Assembly (NCBI GenBank): GCA_029260765.1
Contig: JAJDCP010000023.1
Span: 33,375-97,374, forward strand
Length of the DNA: 64,000 bases
Direction: 5' to 3'
DNA from: Planctomycetota bacterium
Lineage (GTDB): Bacteria > Planctomycetota > J058 > JAJDCP01
A program made the position numbers and the translations under genes. The notes beneath the pieces were generated by a model. That model ran no database searches. It saw only the letters and a program-made list of their open reading frames with translations, and was not told the DNA's origin. Positions within the stretch are counted from its first letter, which is position 1, and each line of letters begins with the position of its first letter. Below, one piece after another: positions 37,323 through 47,899 of the stretch.

Positions 37323-38363
37323 TCAGCAGATGCGTGGCAGGGGCGCCCCGGTCAGCATCTCTACCGGCCGCTCGAGCCCCACAGTGGTTCGCAGGACAAC
37401 GCGCCCCCGACCCGGACGCACTGTACCGATGCGGGTCGCCTCACGCGAGACCGAACAAGCGCGCAGACAAGCCAGAGCATCCTCCACCTGGGCCTCGGGC
37501 ACCAGGGCCACAAAGCGGCCCTCGTTGGCGACATGCAACACGTCCAGGCCCAGCAGCTCGCAGGCGCCGCGCACCTCCGCGCAGACGCTGATCGCGCGCT
37601 CGTCGATGGCCAGCTCAAGCCCGGCGCCTGCTGCGATCTCGACCAGCGCGCTGGCGAGACCTCCGCGGGTGGCATCGCGCAGGCAATGGGGCGTCACGCC
37701 TGCAGCCAGCATCGCCAGCACCGGCTCGTGCAGGGGCGCGGCATCGCTGGCCACCGGGTTCTCGAATTCCAGACCTTCACGCACCGCCATGATCGCGATG
37801 CCGTGCCGGCCCAGGTCGCCACTGAGCAGCACCGCATCGCCCGCCTCGACACGCTCGGGTCCCAGCCGCAGGTCGTGCTCGCGCAGGCCGATGCCCGCGG
37901 TGTTGATGTAGATGCCGTCGCCCTTGCCGTGGTCGACGACTTTGGTGTCCCCGGTCACCACCTCGACACCCGCTTCCACAGCGGCCTCGCGTACCGACGC
38001 CAGCACGCGCTGCAGCAGCTCGAAGTCGAGCCCCTCTTCGAGGATCAGGCCCAGGCTCAGGAACTTCGGACGCGCACCGCACATCGCCAGGTCGTTGACT
38101 GTGCCCGTCACCGCCAGGCTGCCGATGTTTCCGCCGGGAAATTCCAGGGGCCGCACCACATAGGAGTCGGTCGTGAAGGCCAGGCGCGCGCCTGCCAACG
38201 CGAAACTCGCCCCGTCGTGCTGCATGTCGAGGTTGGGAAAACACAGCGCCGGGGCGATCAGCTCGTCCAGCAGGCGCCGCATGCTGCGCCCTCCCCCACC
38301 ATGGGCCATGGTGATGAAGGCATCGCGTGCGGGCCGTGGACATCCTCCCCAGGCTTCAGCCAC
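37323..38363 (-). CDS. hypE: Hydrogenase maturation factor HypE
   Basis: HypE dehydrates the carbamoyl group transferred to its C-terminal Cys by HypF, forming the thiocyanate used for the CN ligands of the NiFe centre. The 346-residue protein has the PurM-like fold ([37 protein letters not shown]) and ends PRIC with the acceptor Cys in place. The GTG at 38363 overlaps the hypD stop (GTGGCTGA) and fits the family length; the frame is open to 38459. It is the last gene of the hydrogenase operon. Confidence 0.96.
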   Translation of the reverse strand: MAEAWGGCPRPARDAFITMAHGGGGRSMRRLLDELIAPALCFPNLDMQHDGASFALAGARLAFTTDSYVVRPLEFPGGNIGSLAVTGTVNDLAMCGARPKFLSLGLILEEGLDFELLQRVLASVREAAVEAGVEVVTGDTKVVDHGKGDGIYINTAGIGLREHDLRLGPERVEAGDAVLLSGDLGRHGIAIMAVREGLEFENPVASDAAPLHEPVLAMLAAGVTPHCLRDATRGGLASALVEIAAGAGLELAIDERAISVCAEVRGACELLGLDVLHVANEGRFVALVPEAQVEDALACLRACSVSREATRIGTVRPGRGRVVLRTTVGLERPVEMLTGAPLPRIC

Positions 38364-39453
38364 GGGACACCTCCCGGTATTGGAAGTAGGCCGCGCAGGC
38401 CCCCTCCGAGGAGACCATCGGCGCCCCGAGGGGTCTCTCGGGTGTGCAGCGCACGCCAAAGGCGGGGCATTCCGGCGGCTTGATGGCCCCGGTCAGTACC
38501 CGCCCACTCTGGCATTCTCCATCCGCCGCGGGCTCGGGCTGCTCCACGATGCCGAAACGCCGCAACGCATCGAAGCGGCCATACTTCGCGCGCAGGCCCA
38601 GGCCGCTGGCCGGAATCTCGCCGATGCCCCGCCAACGCCGGGGCACGACCTCGAACACCTCGCGGATGGCCGCCCGGGCGGGCAGGCTGCCTTCTCTGCG
38701 CACGCTGCGGACGTACTGATTTTCTACCTCGGCGCGGCCGTCCCGTAGCTGGGATACGGTCATATGGACGCCTTGCAGAATATCGACGGGCTCAAAGCCG
38801 GTCACAACCAGGGGCACGCGGTACTTCGCGGCCAGCGGCAGGTATTCTTCCCAGCCCATCACCGTACAGACATGGCCGGCGGCCAGAAAGCCCTGCACAC
38901 GGTTGCTGGCTGCGGCCAGGATGGCCTCGATGGCGGGCGGCACGAGCACGTGCGAGACCAGCAGCGAGAGGTTCTGCAAGCCGTCGGCGGCGGCCTTCTG
39001 CACAGCCAGCGCGTGGGCAGGGGCCGTGGTCTCGAAGCCGACCGCGAAGAACACGACCTGACGCTCGGGATGCTGCCGCGCCAGGGCCACGGCTTGTAGG
39101 GGAGAATAGACGATGCGCACGTCGGCTCCCTGAGCTTTCGCGCTGAGCAACGAGCCCTGCGTGCCGGGCACCCGCAGCATGTCACCAAAGGAGCAAAAGA
39201 TGACCTCGGGGCGCAGCGCGAGCTCGCGGGCGCAGTCGATGATCTGCAGACTGGTGACGCAGACAGGACAGCCGGGCCCGTGGATCAGCTCGATGTTCGC
39301 AGGCAACAGCCGGTCGAGCCCGTACTTGACGATGGTGTGTGTCTGGCCGCCACAGACCTCCATCAGGGTGAAAGGGCCTCCGGACAGTTGCCCCAGAGCC
39401 CGCGCCCAACCTTCCACGGTCGCTTGCTGGCGGTACTCGTCGACGTACTTCAA
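38356..39453 (-). CDS. hypD: Hydrogenase maturation protein HypD
   Basis: HypD is the 4Fe-4S scaffold that, with HypC, assembles the Fe(CN)2CO unit. The 365-residue protein has [29 protein letters not shown], the [10 protein letters not shown] segment and C-terminal conserved Cys ([26 protein letters not shown]). It overlaps hypC by 4 bp (ATGA) and hypE by 8 bp, the standard CDE order. Confidence 0.98.
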   Translation of the reverse strand: MKYVDEYRQQATVEGWARALGQLSGGPFTLMEVCGGQTHTIVKYGLDRLLPANIELIHGPGCPVCVTSLQIIDCARELALRPEVIFCSFGDMLRVPGTQGSLLSAKAQGADVRIVYSPLQAVALARQHPERQVVFFAVGFETTAPAHALAVQKAAADGLQNLSLLVSHVLVPPAIEAILAAASNRVQGFLAAGHVCTVMGWEEYLPLAAKYRVPLVVTGFEPVDILQGVHMTVSQLRDGRAEVENQYVRSVRREGSLPARAAIREVFEVVPRRWRGIGEIPASGLGLRAKYGRFDALRRFGIVEQPEPAADGECQSGRVLTGAIKPPECPAFGVRCTPERPLGAPMVSSEGACAAYFQYREVSRG

Positions 39454-39698
39454 GGTTCTCCCAACTCTTCCTCGACCTCGAGGCTATCGAGAGCCTCGAA
39501 GACCCGCTGCGCCTCGGCTGGATCCAGGCGGCTGATGGCAAAGCCCACGTGCACCAGCACATAGTCTCCCACCTGCGCCTCGGGTACGCAGGCCAGGCTC
39601 ACTTCGCGCACCAGGCCCCCGAAGCTGACGCGCCCGGGGCGCAACAACGGGTCATCGTCGGAGACGCTCAGGATCTGTCCGGGGACAGCCAGGCACAT
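39450..39698 (-). CDS. hypC: Hydrogenase maturation chaperone HypC
   Basis: This is an 82-residue chaperone that carries the Fe(CN)2CO unit to the large subunit. The essential N-terminal Cys is present in MCLAVPGQI, followed by the beta-barrel ([21 protein letters not shown]) and [15 protein letters not shown]. It overlaps the 3' end of hypF by 31 bp and hypD by 4 bp. Confidence 0.97.
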   Translation of the reverse strand: MCLAVPGQILSVSDDDPLLRPGRVSFGGLVREVSLACVPEAQVGDYVLVHVGFAISRLDPAEAQRVFEALDSLEVEEELGEP

Positions 39699-41965
39699 AG
39701 CTCCTCCTGTTGTGCAGCCCAGAGCTGCCCCATCGCGAGGCCTCCGTCACCAGGCGGCAGCGATTGCGGCCAATAGGGTTCGAAGCCCGCGGCCCGCAAG
39801 CGGACGACCGCGCCCTCCAGCAGGCTACGATTCTGGAAACATCCGCCGCTGAGCACAACCTGGCGATGGCCCAGCTGCTGGGCTACTTGCAGTAGAACAT
39901 CTACTAGACCCACCTGCAACGCGGACGCCAGCTCGGGCGTGGGGCGCCCGCTCTGCAGGTCGGCCAGCAGCCCGCGCAGGGCAGGCTCGAAGTCGATCTG
40001 CCAGGGATGCTCTGCGCGCCGCAGGATCCAACCGCTTGCAGGTTGCGGATCCGCCCCCTCGGCCAGGGCCTCGAGCAGGCAGGCCGCCTGGCCTTCGTAG
40101 CTCGATCGCTGGCAGACACCGAGCAGGGCGGCCCAGCCGTCAAACAGCCGGCCCACGCTGCTGCAACGTGGGCTGTTGAGACCGCGCTCCATCGCTCTGT
40201 GCAACACCTGCAGCTCGCCACTCAAGAAGGTGGGCGCCGCGGCCTGCAGCTCGGCGCCGCGCAAGCCCGCCTGCCACAGTAGGCCCAGCGCCGCCCGCCG
40301 CGGCTCGCGCACGGCGAGCTCGCCTCCGGGCAGCGGGAAGCTGCGTAGATGGGCGCAACGCCTTACGCCCTGGGTGCTCAGCTCGAGGAACTCCCCACCC
40401 CACAGGCTCCCGTCACGGCCGAAGCCGCTGCCGTCCCAGGCCACCCCCAGGAGCGGAGGTTGCAGGCCATGCTCGGCCATCACGCTCGCCACGTGGGCCA
40501 GGTGGTGCTGTACCGCGTGCAGCGGCAAACCTGAGGCGCGCGCGTGCTGTTCGGCCAGCCGGGTGCTGGCATAGTCGGGATGCAGATCACAGACCAGGCG
40601 ACGCGGCGCGATGCCGCTCAAGCGTGGCAGCTCTGCGACGGTGCGCGCCAGAAGATCAAGGCTGCGGCGGCTCCCCAACTCTCCCAGCTCTTGACTGCAG
40701 ACCACCCGCGTGCCGGCTGCAACGGCCACGCAGCTCTTGAGCTGTGCCCCGAAGGCCAGGGCGGGCTCGAGCTCAGCCGCCAAGCTATGCGGCGCAGGCG
40801 CATAGCCGCGGCCCCGCCGTAGCACCTGCGGCGCGCCCGCCACCACGCGCACCACGGCGTCGTCCAGCGGACGTAGGATCGGGCGGTCGTGCTCGAGGAA
40901 GAGATCGGCGATCCCTGCCAGCCGTTCGTGCGCCGCATCGTTCTCGATGCACAGGGGCTCGCCCGACAGGTTGCCGCTGGTCGCCACCAGCGGAAACCCG
41001 ATCCCGCGCGCCAGCAGGTGCAGCAAGGGGAAGGCCGGCAGCATCACCCCCAGCTCGGAGCGCCCCGGCGCGACGTTGGCAGCCAGACCGTTACGAGGCA
41101 GGCTGCGCAGCAGACAGATCGGCGCGGCCGGCCCTTCGAGCAGCTGGCGCTCGGCAGCTGCGGCATGGGCCACACGACCGACCTGCTCCGGTCCCTCGAT
41201 CAGCAGCGCCAGCGGTTTGTGCGGCCGCCTCTTGCGCTCCCGCAGGCGTGCGACGGCCGCGGCATCGCGCGCATCGACCATCAGCAAGAAACCTCCGAGG
41301 CCCTTGACGGCCAGCACCCTGCCTGCGCAGAGCGCGGCCAGGCTTGCCTGCAAAGCATCCCCGCGCGTGGCTCGCCGCCTCGAGCTCGGATCCCAGAGGC
41401 TGATCTGCGGTCCACAAGCCGGGCAGGCGTTCGGCTGGGCATGGAAGCGGCGGTCGCCCGGGTCGTCGTATTCTGCCTGGCAGGCGGCACACATGGAGAA
41501 GCCCGCCATGCTGGTCGCGGGCCGGTCCCAGGGGAGCCCCACCAGGATCGAGTAACGCGGCCCGCAGGCCGTGCAGTTGGTGAATGGGTAGTGGAAGCGT
41601 CGGTCGCTGGGGTCGAAGACCTCCGCCAGGCAGGGAGCACAGCTGGCAAGGTCGGGGAGCATATCGAGCGCTCCGCCGCTCCCTGCATCGCTAGCAAGGA
41701 TCGCAAAGTCCTGCTGCCCGGTCGCGCAAAGGTCCTGGCGCTGGCAGTCGACGATGCGGCTGTGACGAGGCCGTTGCGTGTGCAGAAAGCGCTCGAAGCC
41801 GGCCAGGTCCCCCGCCGCGCCTTCAACCTCGATCAGCACGCCCGCCGCCGTATTCCGCACCCAACCCGCCAGCCCCAAGCGCTGCGCCAGCCTGTAGATG
41901 AACGGACGGAAGCCGAGTCCCTGCACGGTGCCAGAGACCAGCAAACGCCGACGAGCGCGCGTCAT
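39668..41965 (-). CDS. hypF: Carbamoyltransferase HypF
   Basis: HypF forms carbamoyl-AMP from carbamoyl phosphate and transfers the carbamoyl group to HypE. The 765-residue protein has the usual modules: acylphosphatase domain (VSGTVQGLGFRPF, 10-22), two zinc-finger motifs (CAPCLAEV...CTACGPRYS and CAACQAEY...CPACGPQIS), the YrdC-like domain (KGLGGFLLMVDA) and the Kae1-like domain with HHLAHVASVMAEHG and GVAWDGSGFG. It overlaps hypA by 4 bp and hypC by 31 bp. Confidence 0.97.
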   Translation of the reverse strand: MTRARRRLLVSGTVQGLGFRPFIYRLAQRLGLAGWVRNTAAGVLIEVEGAAGDLAGFERFLHTQRPRHSRIVDCQRQDLCATGQQDFAILASDAGSGGALDMLPDLASCAPCLAEVFDPSDRRFHYPFTNCTACGPRYSILVGLPWDRPATSMAGFSMCAACQAEYDDPGDRRFHAQPNACPACGPQISLWDPSSRRRATRGDALQASLAALCAGRVLAVKGLGGFLLMVDARDAAAVARLRERKRRPHKPLALLIEGPEQVGRVAHAAAAERQLLEGPAAPICLLRSLPRNGLAANVAPGRSELGVMLPAFPLLHLLARGIGFPLVATSGNLSGEPLCIENDAAHERLAGIADLFLEHDRPILRPLDDAVVRVVAGAPQVLRRGRGYAPAPHSLAAELEPALAFGAQLKSCVAVAAGTRVVCSQELGELGSRRSLDLLARTVAELPRLSGIAPRRLVCDLHPDYASTRLAEQHARASGLPLHAVQHHLAHVASVMAEHGLQPPLLGVAWDGSGFGRDGSLWGGEFLELSTQGVRRCAHLRSFPLPGGELAVREPRRAALGLLWQAGLRGAELQAAAPTFLSGELQVLHRAMERGLNSPRCSSVGRLFDGWAALLGVCQRSSYEGQAACLLEALAEGADPQPASGWILRRAEHPWQIDFEPALRGLLADLQSGRPTPELASALQVGLVDVLLQVAQQLGHRQVVLSGGCFQNRSLLEGAVVRLRAAGFEPYWPQSLPPGDGGLAMGQLWAAQQEELCAWLSPDRS

Positions 41966-42231
41966 ACGTCCGGCTCGAGCTCGACCTCACGCAGCAAGAT
42001 GCTCGCCGCATTGTCGCTCTGTATGTCGAGGTTCTCGGTAATCCGCAGCACAGCCCCCTCGGCCACGGTTCCTGGAGCCTCGCGGTCGAAGTGCTCGCGG
42101 AAGTGTGAGGCCGACATGTGGCACAGCGCGCCCAGCTCGACCTCGATGGTCTTCACCGCGCCGGCCCCTTCCTCGAGCACCAGGGTCTCCAGCTTGTTCA
42201 GCAGCCCACGGATCAGACTCAGCTCATGCAT
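41962..42231 (-). CDS. hypA: Nickel chaperone HypA, variant without zinc-binding cysteines
   Basis: HypA normally delivers nickel to the large subunit together with the GTPase HypB. This copy has the nickel-binding N-terminus MHE and the HypA fold (VELGALCHMSASHFREHF, GTVAEGA). It is only 89 residues, against about 113-118 in the classical proteins. The zinc ribbon with its two CxxC pairs is missing, and the sequence passes directly into the last beta-strand (SILLREVELE). The frame is clean, so this is not a frameshift. The ATG at 42231 is chosen because His2 must follow Met1; the longer frame starts at 42246. It overlaps both neighbouring genes. Confidence 0.88.
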   Translation of the reverse strand: MHELSLIRGLLNKLETLVLEEGAGAVKTIEVELGALCHMSASHFREHFDREAPGTVAEGAVLRITENLDIQSDNAASILLREVELEPDV

Positions 42232-42695
42232 GCTTCTTCCACCCATCCTCTCAATTCGGCACAGATGGCGGCGGCCAGTTGGGGCAGAGCCTTCTCGACC
42301 GGTTCAGACAGAGACCTGCCGAGCTCGTATTGTTGCCCTTCCAGACCGAGAACGACCAGGCGTGAGGGCAGGCGGCCCAACGCACGTGCCAACTCGATGG
42401 CCTCGTGCACTCCCAGGCTGTGGGAAGACCGCCGCAGCTCGACGCCCTGCAAGCTGCCTCCTCGGGCATCCCAGCGCCGCAGGCTGCCCGGAGCAGCACC
42501 CGCTGCCAGGGCATCAACCAGCAGGCACGAGGAGCTGCTCGCGAGCAGCTCGATCAAGCCGCTGGGCTCACCGCTGTGCTCGACAACCCGCACCCCCGCG
42601 GGCAGCTGCCCCTCGAGCAGAGCCAGCACCCGCGGTCCCAACGCGTCATCGCCGCGCAGGCGGTTGCCGACAGCCAACAGCAGGATCTCTGTCAT
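42219..42695 (-). CDS. Hydrogenase maturation protease (HycI/HyaD family)
   Basis: This endopeptidase removes the C-terminal tail of the large subunit after nickel insertion. The 158-residue protein has the family motifs [14 protein letters not shown] (Asp/Glu nickel-sensing region near 10-23), LVDALAAG and [14 protein letters not shown] with the metal-binding His. The partner large subunit ends DPCISCATH plus about 12 further residues, which fits cleavage by this enzyme. It overlaps the large-subunit gene by 4 bp. Confidence 0.95.
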   Translation of the reverse strand: MTEILLLAVGNRLRGDDALGPRVLALLEGQLPAGVRVVEHSGEPSGLIELLASSSSCLLVDALAAGAAPGSLRRWDARGGSLQGVELRRSSHSLGVHEAIELARALGRLPSRLVVLGLEGQQYELGRSLSEPVEKALPQLAAAICAELRGWVEEACMS

Positions 42696-44011
42696 GCCCG
42701 CTCCTCATGCTCGATGTTGAGCTTCAGGAAATGGGTCGCGCAGGAGATGCAGGGATCGTAGTTGCGGATCGCCTGTTCGCAGCGCCGCCGCATGTCCTCC
42801 TCGGGAAGCTCGAGCAAGGCAGGCACCAAGGTCTCGAGGTCGCGCTCGATCGACCACTGATTCTGTGAGGTCGGAGGGATGATGCGCGCTTTGTTGAGTG
42901 TGCCATCCTCGGCCAGCTCGTAGCTGTGGTAGAGGATGCCTCGCGGCGCCTCGGTGCAACCGCTACCGCTTCCTGCCCGCATCTTCACGGGCAGACAGGC
43001 CTGTCCGTTGGGGTCAAAGTCTTCGATGATGCGCAGGGCCTCGTCGACAGCATACAGGGTCTCGAGCGACCGCACGACGATCGACTGGAAGGGGTTGTGG
43101 CAACCGCCCGCGAGCCCGACCTCCTCCGCCAACGCCTGCACCGCTGGCGGAAGTCGGTCGAAGTTCAGGTTGAAACGCGCCATCGGCCCCACGAAGTAGG
43201 GCAGCTCGTGGCCATCCTCGAGCAACGAGGCATACAACGCGTTCGAGTGGCGCACATGGCGCTCAGCGAAGTGTTGCTCATACGCGCTGATCGGGATGTC
43301 GAGGCCGCGGTTGCTGACCAGCCGACCTTCGCAGAAGGGATATTCGTCCGGGTGGCGCAGGGCGACATAGGTGTAGTCGCGGCTGAAGTCCGGAAACTCA
43401 AAGCCCGCCACCCAACGCACGGCCGCCTCAGCCATGCTGCGGGCTTCGAGCAGCTGGGCGTGCAGGGCTCGCATCGCATCCCGACGAGGCAAGCGGTAGA
43501 ACCCCCCCAGCTTGACATTGATCGGGTGGATTTCACGGCCACCGAGCAGCGTGACGATGGCGTTGCCCGCCTTCTTCAGTGCCAGCCCCTGGGTGACGAT
43601 CTCTGGATGTGCCTTCGCCAGCGGCACCACACTCTCGCAGCCCAAGAAGTCGGGAGCGTGCAGCATGAAGACATGCAGGGTGTGGCTCTCGATCCATTCA
43701 CCGCAATACAGCAGCCGGCGCAGAGCCCTGAGTTGCCCACCCACCTCAAGACCCAGGGCAGCCTCGACAGCGTGCAGTGCGCTCATCTGGTAGGCGACCG
43801 GGCAGATTCCACAAATGCGCGCGGTGATGTCGGCGACCTCGCTGCAAGCGCGGCCGCGCAGGAAGGCCTCGAAGAAACGCGGCGGCTCGAAGATCTCCAG
43901 GCGGGCCTCGAGTACCTTTCCGTCCTGCACACGCACGTTCAGCCGGCCCTCACCTTCGACCCGCGCCAGGTAGTCGACCTTGATCGTGCGGTTGCGGGCC
44001 TTGTCAGCCAT
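42692..44011 (-). CDS. hydA: Group 3b-type NiFe hydrogenase / sulfhydrogenase, large (alpha) subunit
   Basis: This is the catalytic subunit carrying the NiFe centre. The 439-residue protein has the four Cys ligands in RICGICPVA (about 64-72) and [11 protein letters not shown] (about 420-430), plus an N-terminal VEGEGRLNV. The form of the L1/L2 motifs and the gene set match cytosolic NAD(P)-linked group 3b enzymes (HydBGDA/HyhBGSL). These interconvert H2 and NAD(P)H and may also reduce sulfur compounds. The ATG at 44011 with AGGAG overlaps the stop of the small subunit (ATGGCTGA); the frame is open to 44065. The C-terminal tail after the His is the site for the adjacent protease. Confidence 0.96.
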   Translation of the reverse strand: MADKARNRTIKVDYLARVEGEGRLNVRVQDGKVLEARLEIFEPPRFFEAFLRGRACSEVADITARICGICPVAYQMSALHAVEAALGLEVGGQLRALRRLLYCGEWIESHTLHVFMLHAPDFLGCESVVPLAKAHPEIVTQGLALKKAGNAIVTLLGGREIHPINVKLGGFYRLPRRDAMRALHAQLLEARSMAEAAVRWVAGFEFPDFSRDYTYVALRHPDEYPFCEGRLVSNRGLDIPISAYEQHFAERHVRHSNALYASLLEDGHELPYFVGPMARFNLNFDRLPPAVQALAEEVGLAGGCHNPFQSIVVRSLETLYAVDEALRIIEDFDPNGQACLPVKMRAGSGSGCTEAPRGILYHSYELAEDGTLNKARIIPPTSQNQWSIERDLETLVPALLELPEEDMRRRCEQAIRNYDPCISCATHFLKLNIEHEERA

Positions 44012-44792
44012 CGCTCGGCTCCTCATGCAGGTCGCGGGCGGCTTGGACGAAGCTGGGGGCCCCACTGTTGAAACTCAGGTAGACACGTTCGAGGTCTGCA
44101 TTCGTCGCGCCCAGCTCGCGCCAACGGTCGCTGAGGGACGCTGTGTTGGCGGTCTCTGCCGGACCGAAGCAGCCGTAGCAGCCGCGCGTGTAGTGGGGGC
44201 AGATCGCCTCGCAGCCGGCTTGCGTGACAGGGCCCAGGCAGGGCGTACCCGATGCGACCATCACACAGACATTGCCGTTGAGCTTGCACTCGACACACAC
44301 GCTGTGGCGAGGAATGCGTGGACGTTTGCGGTGCAGCAACGCCACGATCAACGAGAGCAGCTGCCGCTTGTTGATCGGGCAGCCGCGCAGCTCGAAGTCG
44401 ACCTTGACGTGGTCAGCGATGGCCGTGGATGTCGCCAGCGTATCGATGTAGTCGGGACAGGCGTAGACCTGGGAGACAAAGCTGGCGACATCCTTGAAGT
44501 TCCGCAAGGCTTGGATGCCGCCCGCGGTGGCGCAGGCGCCGATGGTCACCAACATCCCCGACTGGCGCCGCACCTCGTGGATGCGCTCGCGGTCATGGGG
44601 GGTGGTGATCGAGCCTTCGACCAGGCTCAGGTCGTAGGGGCCCTCGAGGATGGCGCTCGAGGCCTCGGGGAAGTTCGCGATCTCGACGGCCTCAGCGACC
44701 GCCAGTAGCTCGTCTTCGCAGTCGAGCAAGCTGAGTTGGCAGCCATCGCAGGAAGCGAATTTGAAGACGGCCAACCGCACTTTGGCGCTCAT
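44004..44792 (-). CDS. hydD: Group 3b-type NiFe hydrogenase, small (delta) subunit
   Basis: This is the electron-transfer subunit that holds the proximal and further 4Fe-4S clusters. The 262-residue protein begins with the cluster motif [15 protein letters not shown] without a Tat signal, showing a cytosolic enzyme. Later Cys groups are [28 protein letters not shown] and [14 protein letters not shown]. The ATG at 44792 has GAGGT and is placed one base after the gamma-subunit stop; the frame is open to 44981 by shadow coding. Confidence 0.95.
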   Translation of the reverse strand: MSAKVRLAVFKFASCDGCQLSLLDCEDELLAVAEAVEIANFPEASSAILEGPYDLSLVEGSITTPHDRERIHEVRRQSGMLVTIGACATAGGIQALRNFKDVASFVSQVYACPDYIDTLATSTAIADHVKVDFELRGCPINKRQLLSLIVALLHRKRPRIPRHSVCVECKLNGNVCVMVASGTPCLGPVTQAGCEAICPHYTRGCYGCFGPAETANTASLSDRWRELGATNADLERVYLSFNSGAPSFVQAARDLHEEPSDG

Positions 44793-44793
44793 C

Positions 44794-45618
44794 TCAAACC
44801 TCCCGTAGGCCCAGCAACCGGGCGATGGTGTCATAGCGGAAGACCGGCCCGTCTTTGCAGACGAAGTGCGGCCCGAATTGGCAGTGCCCGCAGAAGCCGA
44901 CCGCGCATTGCATGTTGCGCTCCATCGACAGGTACAGGGATTCGTGCGGCACGCCCCGCTTGAGGAATCCCTCGACCGCAAACCGCATCATGATTTCGGG
45001 ACCGCAGAGCAAGCCCACGGTCTTCTCCGGCTCGAAGGAGATTCTCGGGAACAGGCTTGTGACCGTGCCGAGGTTCCACGAGGTGCGGGTGCGCGCACGG
45101 TCGACGCTGACATGGACCTCGATGGAGCCCAGGCCCCATTCGCGCAGTTGCTCAGCAAACAGCACTTCGGCAGGGGAACGCGCGCCGTAGAGCAGAATTG
45201 CCTTGCGGCAGCAGCCCGGGTCCGCCAGCAGGCTGTAGATCACCGGGCGCAAGGGGGCCAGGCCGATCCCGCCAGCGACGATGACCAAGTCGCGGTCGCG
45301 TGCACGCTCGAGCGGCCAGGCGCTGCCGAAGGGACCGCGCACGCCGAGCAGATCGCCCGCTTTGAGACGCGCGATGGCCTCAGTCACGCGGCCGACGGCG
45401 CGCACGGTGTGCGTCAAGGTTGCAGGCCTCTGCGGGGGCCCGCTGATCGAGATCGGCACCTCACCCTGGCCGAAGACATACAGCATGTTGAACTGGCCGG
45501 GCAGGAACGGGACGGGCTCGGGCAGGTCGAGGTCGAAGGAGACGGTGTCGGCCAGGTCATGCCGCAGCTGGCTGACGGGGTAGAAGCGTGTGATCAGAGG
45601 GTCGGCGAGCTCAGGCAT
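44794..45618 (-). CDS. hydG: Group 3b-type hydrogenase, FAD/NAD(P)-binding (gamma) subunit
   Basis: This is the diaphorase subunit that links the Fe-S chain to NAD(P). The 274-residue protein is of the ferredoxin-NADP reductase type: [13 protein letters not shown] (flavin binding, about 40-52), [12 protein letters not shown] (NAD-binding glycine motif), [11 protein letters not shown] and a C-terminal 2Fe-2S motif ([17 protein letters not shown]). The ATG at 45618 is chosen over longer frames because it precedes the fold. It follows the cyclic-nucleotide-binding gene by 11 bp. Confidence 0.95.
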   Translation of the reverse strand: MPELADPLITRFYPVSQLRHDLADTVSFDLDLPEPVPFLPGQFNMLYVFGQGEVPISISGPPQRPATLTHTVRAVGRVTEAIARLKAGDLLGVRGPFGSAWPLERARDRDLVIVAGGIGLAPLRPVIYSLLADPGCCRKAILLYGARSPAEVLFAEQLREWGLGSIEVHVSVDRARTRTSWNLGTVTSLFPRISFEPEKTVGLLCGPEIMMRFAVEGFLKRGVPHESLYLSMERNMQCAVGFCGHCQFGPHFVCKDGPVFRYDTIARLLGLREV

Positions 45619-45629
45619 TCTCGGGGTCC

Positions 45630-46097
45630 TCACAGAGCTTGACGGGTGCCATAGAGATCGAGCATCTGCAGCCGCACGCCCATCAGCCGCTCGACGATCA
45701 TCGCGGAGATCCTGCGCATCAGCAGGTAACCCAGACGTGGATCTTGTTCGCACTTCTCACGCAGGCAGCGGGCGTCGAGCGATGTGGCCCGCACGGTGTC
45801 GAGGGCTCGGGCATCGAAGCGCCATCTGTACGGCTCAAACATCCACGACCAGCCGAGCACCTCGCCGGCGCAGACCGTCTGGATGCCCATCGCCCCGCGG
45901 CTCGGGTCGTGGATCTCGACGGCTACCTTGCCCGTCCGCACGATGAAGAAACGGTCAGCAGGCTCGCCCTGGCGGAAGACAAACGCGTCCTCTTTGAACA
46001 CGACGTTGGCCGCGCAACCCGCCACGGTCAGCACGGTCCCCTCGTCGACTCCGGCGAAGAAGGCGTGCTCCCGCAACAATCGCTCAATCCCTTCCAT
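45630..46097 (-). CDS. Cyclic-nucleotide-binding domain protein encoded in the hydrogenase operon
   Basis: This 155-residue protein is a single CRP-type cNMP-binding domain without a DNA-binding region. It has [16 protein letters not shown], the phosphate-binding-cassette region [16 protein letters not shown] and the C-helix. The canonical RxA of cAMP-binding cassettes is not evident ([13 protein letters not shown] stands there), so the ligand is uncertain. It lies between the beta and gamma subunit genes, overlapping the former by 14 bp, which suggests that it binds the hydrogenase and adjusts its activity. That role is an inference from gene order. Confidence 0.88.
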   Translation of the reverse strand: MEGIERLLREHAFFAGVDEGTVLTVAGCAANVVFKEDAFVFRQGEPADRFFIVRTGKVAVEIHDPSRGAMGIQTVCAGEVLGWSWMFEPYRWRFDARALDTVRATSLDARCLREKCEQDPRLGYLLMRRISAMIVERLMGVRLQMLDLYGTRQAL

Positions 46098-47238
46098 GGC
46101 TGGACTCCTTCAAATTACGGGCCTCAGCGGTGATGTCTATGCCGACCGGACACCAGCTGATGCAGCGTCCGCAGCCGACGCAGCCTGAGCTGCCGAACTG
46201 CTCATGCCAGCTCGACAGCTTATGCGTGATCCATTGCCGGTAGCGAGACGCTGTAGAGCTGCGGACCGGACCGCCATGGAGGTTGGAGTACTCCAGGCCG
46301 AAACAGGAATCCCAACTGCGTACCCGTTCACTGTGCTGGCCGGTGAGGTCCATCACGTCTTCGACCCCTGTGCAGAAGCAGGTAGGACAGACCATCGTGC
46401 AGTTGGCGCAGCTCAAGCAACGCTCGGCGACCTGCCGCCAGATCGGGTGCTCGGGGTTGTCACGGAGCAAAGCGGCAGTGTCTTCGGGCAGCGAGCGCTG
46501 CTGACCGCTGGCGACATCTTGCATCAGCGCTGCCCGACGGGTCTTGAGGTCGTCGGACGCCGGGCTGTGGGGGACATCTGCCAGCAGCGCGCTCCCGGCA
46601 GGACTGGCCGCTTCCGCCAGAAGTTGGAGCGTACCATCGACCATCAGCTCGGTGAGAGCCAGATCGAACCCGCGTCGCGCCTGCGGTCCAGTGTTCTGGC
46701 TGGCGCAGAAGCAGGTCGCCACCGCGCGGGAGCAGTGTACAGCCACCACCAGCACATCCTGACGGCGAGCGGCATAGTGTTCGTCGCGGTAGCTATCGGA
46801 GAGGAAGACCCGGTCCTGAATGGCCACGGCCTCGAGCTCGCAGGAGCGCGCTCCCAGCAGGGCCCAACGTTGTTTTTCTGGCACGCTGGCCTGCACCTGC
46901 AACCCGTCGCCCTCACGGGAGATCTTCCAGACACTCTGGCGCGGGGGCAAGAACAGGCGCTTGAAGGACTGGGGCCCCACCGTGTGCGCGAAACTGCGCG
47001 GGTCGTCGGTCTGCTCGAGACGGTAGGAGCCCGGCTGTTGGTGATCGATCCAGCCCCGGGGCAGGTCTGCAGCGGACTCCACCTCGGCGTACAGGATGGC
47101 TCCATCGACCCGGACAGGCCCGAGTACACGGTAGCCACGGCGCCGCAAGGCATCGATCAGAACCTGCAGGGCGCCTTCGTGCAACAAACACAGACCGGAT
47201 GGGGCTGCCTGGGTCGGCTGGGACGGGGGTCCATGCAT
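46084..47238 (-). CDS. hydB: Group 3b-type hydrogenase, 4Fe-4S (beta) subunit
   Basis: This iron-sulfur subunit is associated with the NAD(P)-reactive part of the enzyme. The 384-residue protein carries two 4Fe-4S ferredoxin motifs near its C-terminus ([16 protein letters not shown] at about 288-303 and [16 protein letters not shown] at about 357-372). The long N-terminal domain has [12 protein letters not shown] and [10 protein letters not shown], typical of the HydB/anaerobic sulfite reductase A family. The ATG at 47238 follows a full AGGAGGT and is the first gene of the operon that runs to hypE. Confidence 0.93.
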   Translation of the reverse strand: MHGPPSQPTQAAPSGLCLLHEGALQVLIDALRRRGYRVLGPVRVDGAILYAEVESAADLPRGWIDHQQPGSYRLEQTDDPRSFAHTVGPQSFKRLFLPPRQSVWKISREGDGLQVQASVPEKQRWALLGARSCELEAVAIQDRVFLSDSYRDEHYAARRQDVLVVAVHCSRAVATCFCASQNTGPQARRGFDLALTELMVDGTLQLLAEAASPAGSALLADVPHSPASDDLKTRRAALMQDVASGQQRSLPEDTAALLRDNPEHPIWRQVAERCLSCANCTMVCPTCFCTGVEDVMDLTGQHSERVRSWDSCFGLEYSNLHGGPVRSSTASRYRQWITHKLSSWHEQFGSSGCVGCGRCISWCPVGIDITAEARNLKESSHGRD

Positions 47239-47899
47239 CGGTACCTCCTGACCAGGGGTATGCCTGGCTTGGTGCAACTGACGGGCCGTTCTGGTGGAAG
47301 GCTGCTAGGAGCGGTACCGCATGCAAGCAGGTTCGCATCAGTGGCAACATCGTAACCACCCCGACAGGGGAGCTACACAATGGTAACAGAGTGGACCGCG
47401 AGGGTCGGGGGTCTGCGACAAACCAGAGACATTTTGACAAATCTCAGCCCGTTGCATCGAAACGTGCCGGCGCGCAGTGTAATGCCTCTTACGCTGTGGC
47501 ACACAGGCCCAACCCAGGATGTTGAGAGTGCTGCGGCAGGCATGGCATCAAGTGGGGCTACGCGCCGGATCAAAACAACGCTCCAAGCCTCGCCGCGAGC
47601 GCCCATCCATTGCCGAGGGAGCTGGCATTCTCGACGGACGATGCGGGACCACGACTCGACACGCCACCAGGATGTTCCTACCATCTGTATGATGAGAATT
47701 GTGTGAATGGCGTCGTGGACCAAACGGCATGACCTCCCGTCGTCATCGCACAACCTGCGGAAGAAACTCGAAGGCCTTGGCTCCCATCACCAAGACTCCG
47801 CGGGCGGGCTGTAGATTCTCGAGCAGCCTTTCCGCGCTGATGTGGAGCGAAAACGTAAGAACAAAACCTTGATTTCGTCGAGCCCTGCAGAGCGGTGAA
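47239..47899. other. Divergent intergenic region of the hydrogenase and EIIA-CBS operons
   Basis: This 660-bp region has no supported gene. It must contain the promoter of the minus-strand hydrogenase operon and that of the plus-strand EIIA-CBS gene. TTGACA at about 47435-47440 occurs, but no good -10 box follows at 16-18 bp. I found no clear FNR, NarL or sigma-54 consensus. Short frames across it have poor content. Confidence 0.5.

Noticed and set aside
47380..47706. 108-codon plus-strand frame between the hydrogenase and EIIA-CBS operons
   Set aside because: Poor codon use, no motif and a competing frame on the other strand; the region is better read as a promoter region.
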